Source of the DNA: Actinosomnolentus pattersoniae (SeqCode)
GTDB taxonomy: Bacteria > Actinomycetota > UBA4738
Length of the DNA: 5,970 nucleotides
Reading direction: 5' to 3'
Assembly: GCA_013817655.1 (NCBI GenBank)
Contig: JACDCJ010000121.1
Span: forward strand, 1-5,970
The notes beneath the pieces were generated by a model. It made no database searches. It was not told the origin of the DNA and worked only from the letters and a program-made list of their open reading frames with translations. Within the stretch, counting starts at the first letter, position 1. Each line of letters starts with the position of its first letter. Positions 5,629 to 5,970 of this stretch are shown piece after piece. The position numbers and the translations under genes were made by a program.

Positions 5629-5970
5629 TCACGCCCTGCGGAGGCCCGAGTAGAACATCGCGTCCGTCCCGTGCCGGTGAGGCCAGAGGCGGTGGCTCGA
5701 GGCCGGGCCCTCCGGTCCCCGCAACTCCAGGGGTGCGAAGTCCGGTCTCTTCGCGAGGAACGCCCGAACGGCGGCATCGGTCTCCGCCCGCGGGAAGGTG
5801 CACACGGAGTAGACCAGTCGCCCGCCGGGGCGCACGAGGTCGGCGACCCCCACGAGGATCTCGACCTGAAGCCGGGCCAGACCGGCGAGCGCGGTCCGGC
5901 TCGGCCGCCAGAGGAGCTCCGGCCTGCGCCGCGCGGCTCCGAGGCCCGAACACGGGGCGTCCACCAGCAC
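5629..5970 (-). CDS. rsmB: 16S rRNA (cytosine-5) methyltransferase RsmB/Sun family, C-terminal part (cut by window edge)
   Basis: Only the last 113 residues are in the window; the gene continues past the right edge, and the GTG at the very edge is an internal valine codon, not a start. The family transfers a methyl group from S-adenosylmethionine to C5 of a cytosine in 16S rRNA (C967 in E. coli) in the cytoplasm. Visible signatures are DAPCSGLG at fragment residues 4-11 (motif IV, Cys7), RRRPELLW followed by LARLQVEIL (residues 14-40, matching the E. coli RRHPDIKW...LAQLQSEIL stretch), RPGGRLVYSVCTF (47-59, motif VI, with Cys57 as the expected nucleophile), and a closing HGTDAMFYSGLRR typical of RsmB C-termini. 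It ends in TGA, 21 nt before rpe, and probably shares a transcript with it. The family call is firm. The exact target cytosine, and whether an N-terminal NusB-like domain is present, cannot be judged here. Confidence 0.9.
   Translation of the reverse strand: MLVDAPCSGLGAARRRPELLWRPSRTALAGLARLQVEILVGVADLVRPGGRLVYSVCTFPRAETDAAVRAFLAKRPDFAPLELRGPEGPASSHRLWPHRHGTDAMFYSGLRRA

Overview
The window is a GC-rich bacterial chromosomal segment in which every credible gene lies on the minus strand, so transcription runs from right to left. No mobile element, tRNA, rRNA or CRISPR array was seen. Codon and base use look uniform, and the genes are core metabolism or housekeeping, which suggests vertically inherited chromosome rather than an island. 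The phylum cannot be fixed from the sequence alone. Dense gene packing, high GC and Shine-Dalgarno-led starts fit many GC-rich phyla.

In transcription order, the right end (5970 to 4014) holds the 3' part of an RsmB-type 16S rRNA m5C methyltransferase, then rpe (ribulose-phosphate 3-epimerase), then a response regulator with a REC domain and an atypical GGDEF domain whose start overlaps the end of rpe. About 250 bp of leader follow (4013 to 3766). The leader contains a candidate promoter, a clear FMN riboswitch aptamer (3973 to 3846) and an expression platform with a candidate helix that would mask the ribD ribosome binding site.

The centre (3765 to 308) is a complete, tightly overlapping riboflavin operon, ribD-ribE-ribBA-ribH. 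It encodes every dedicated enzyme from GTP and ribulose 5-phosphate to riboflavin, except the phosphatase step, which is usually supplied by general HAD phosphatases encoded elsewhere. Overlaps of 20, 4 and 4 nt imply translational coupling. When FMN is plentiful the riboswitch is expected to shut the operon down. Rpe upstream acts on the same ribulose 5-phosphate that RibBA consumes, but it belongs to a separate upstream group and no co-regulation is visible. The left end carries a small cold-shock-domain protein with a TTG start behind a strong GAGGAGG site.

I found no undescribed system. The points most worth a second look are the GGDEF domain (GGDDF signature, altered DxD motif, no RxxD inhibitory site), the riboswitch expression platform, and phosphate-loop substitutions in Rpe. 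Long open frames on the plus strand are antisense shadows of these genes.
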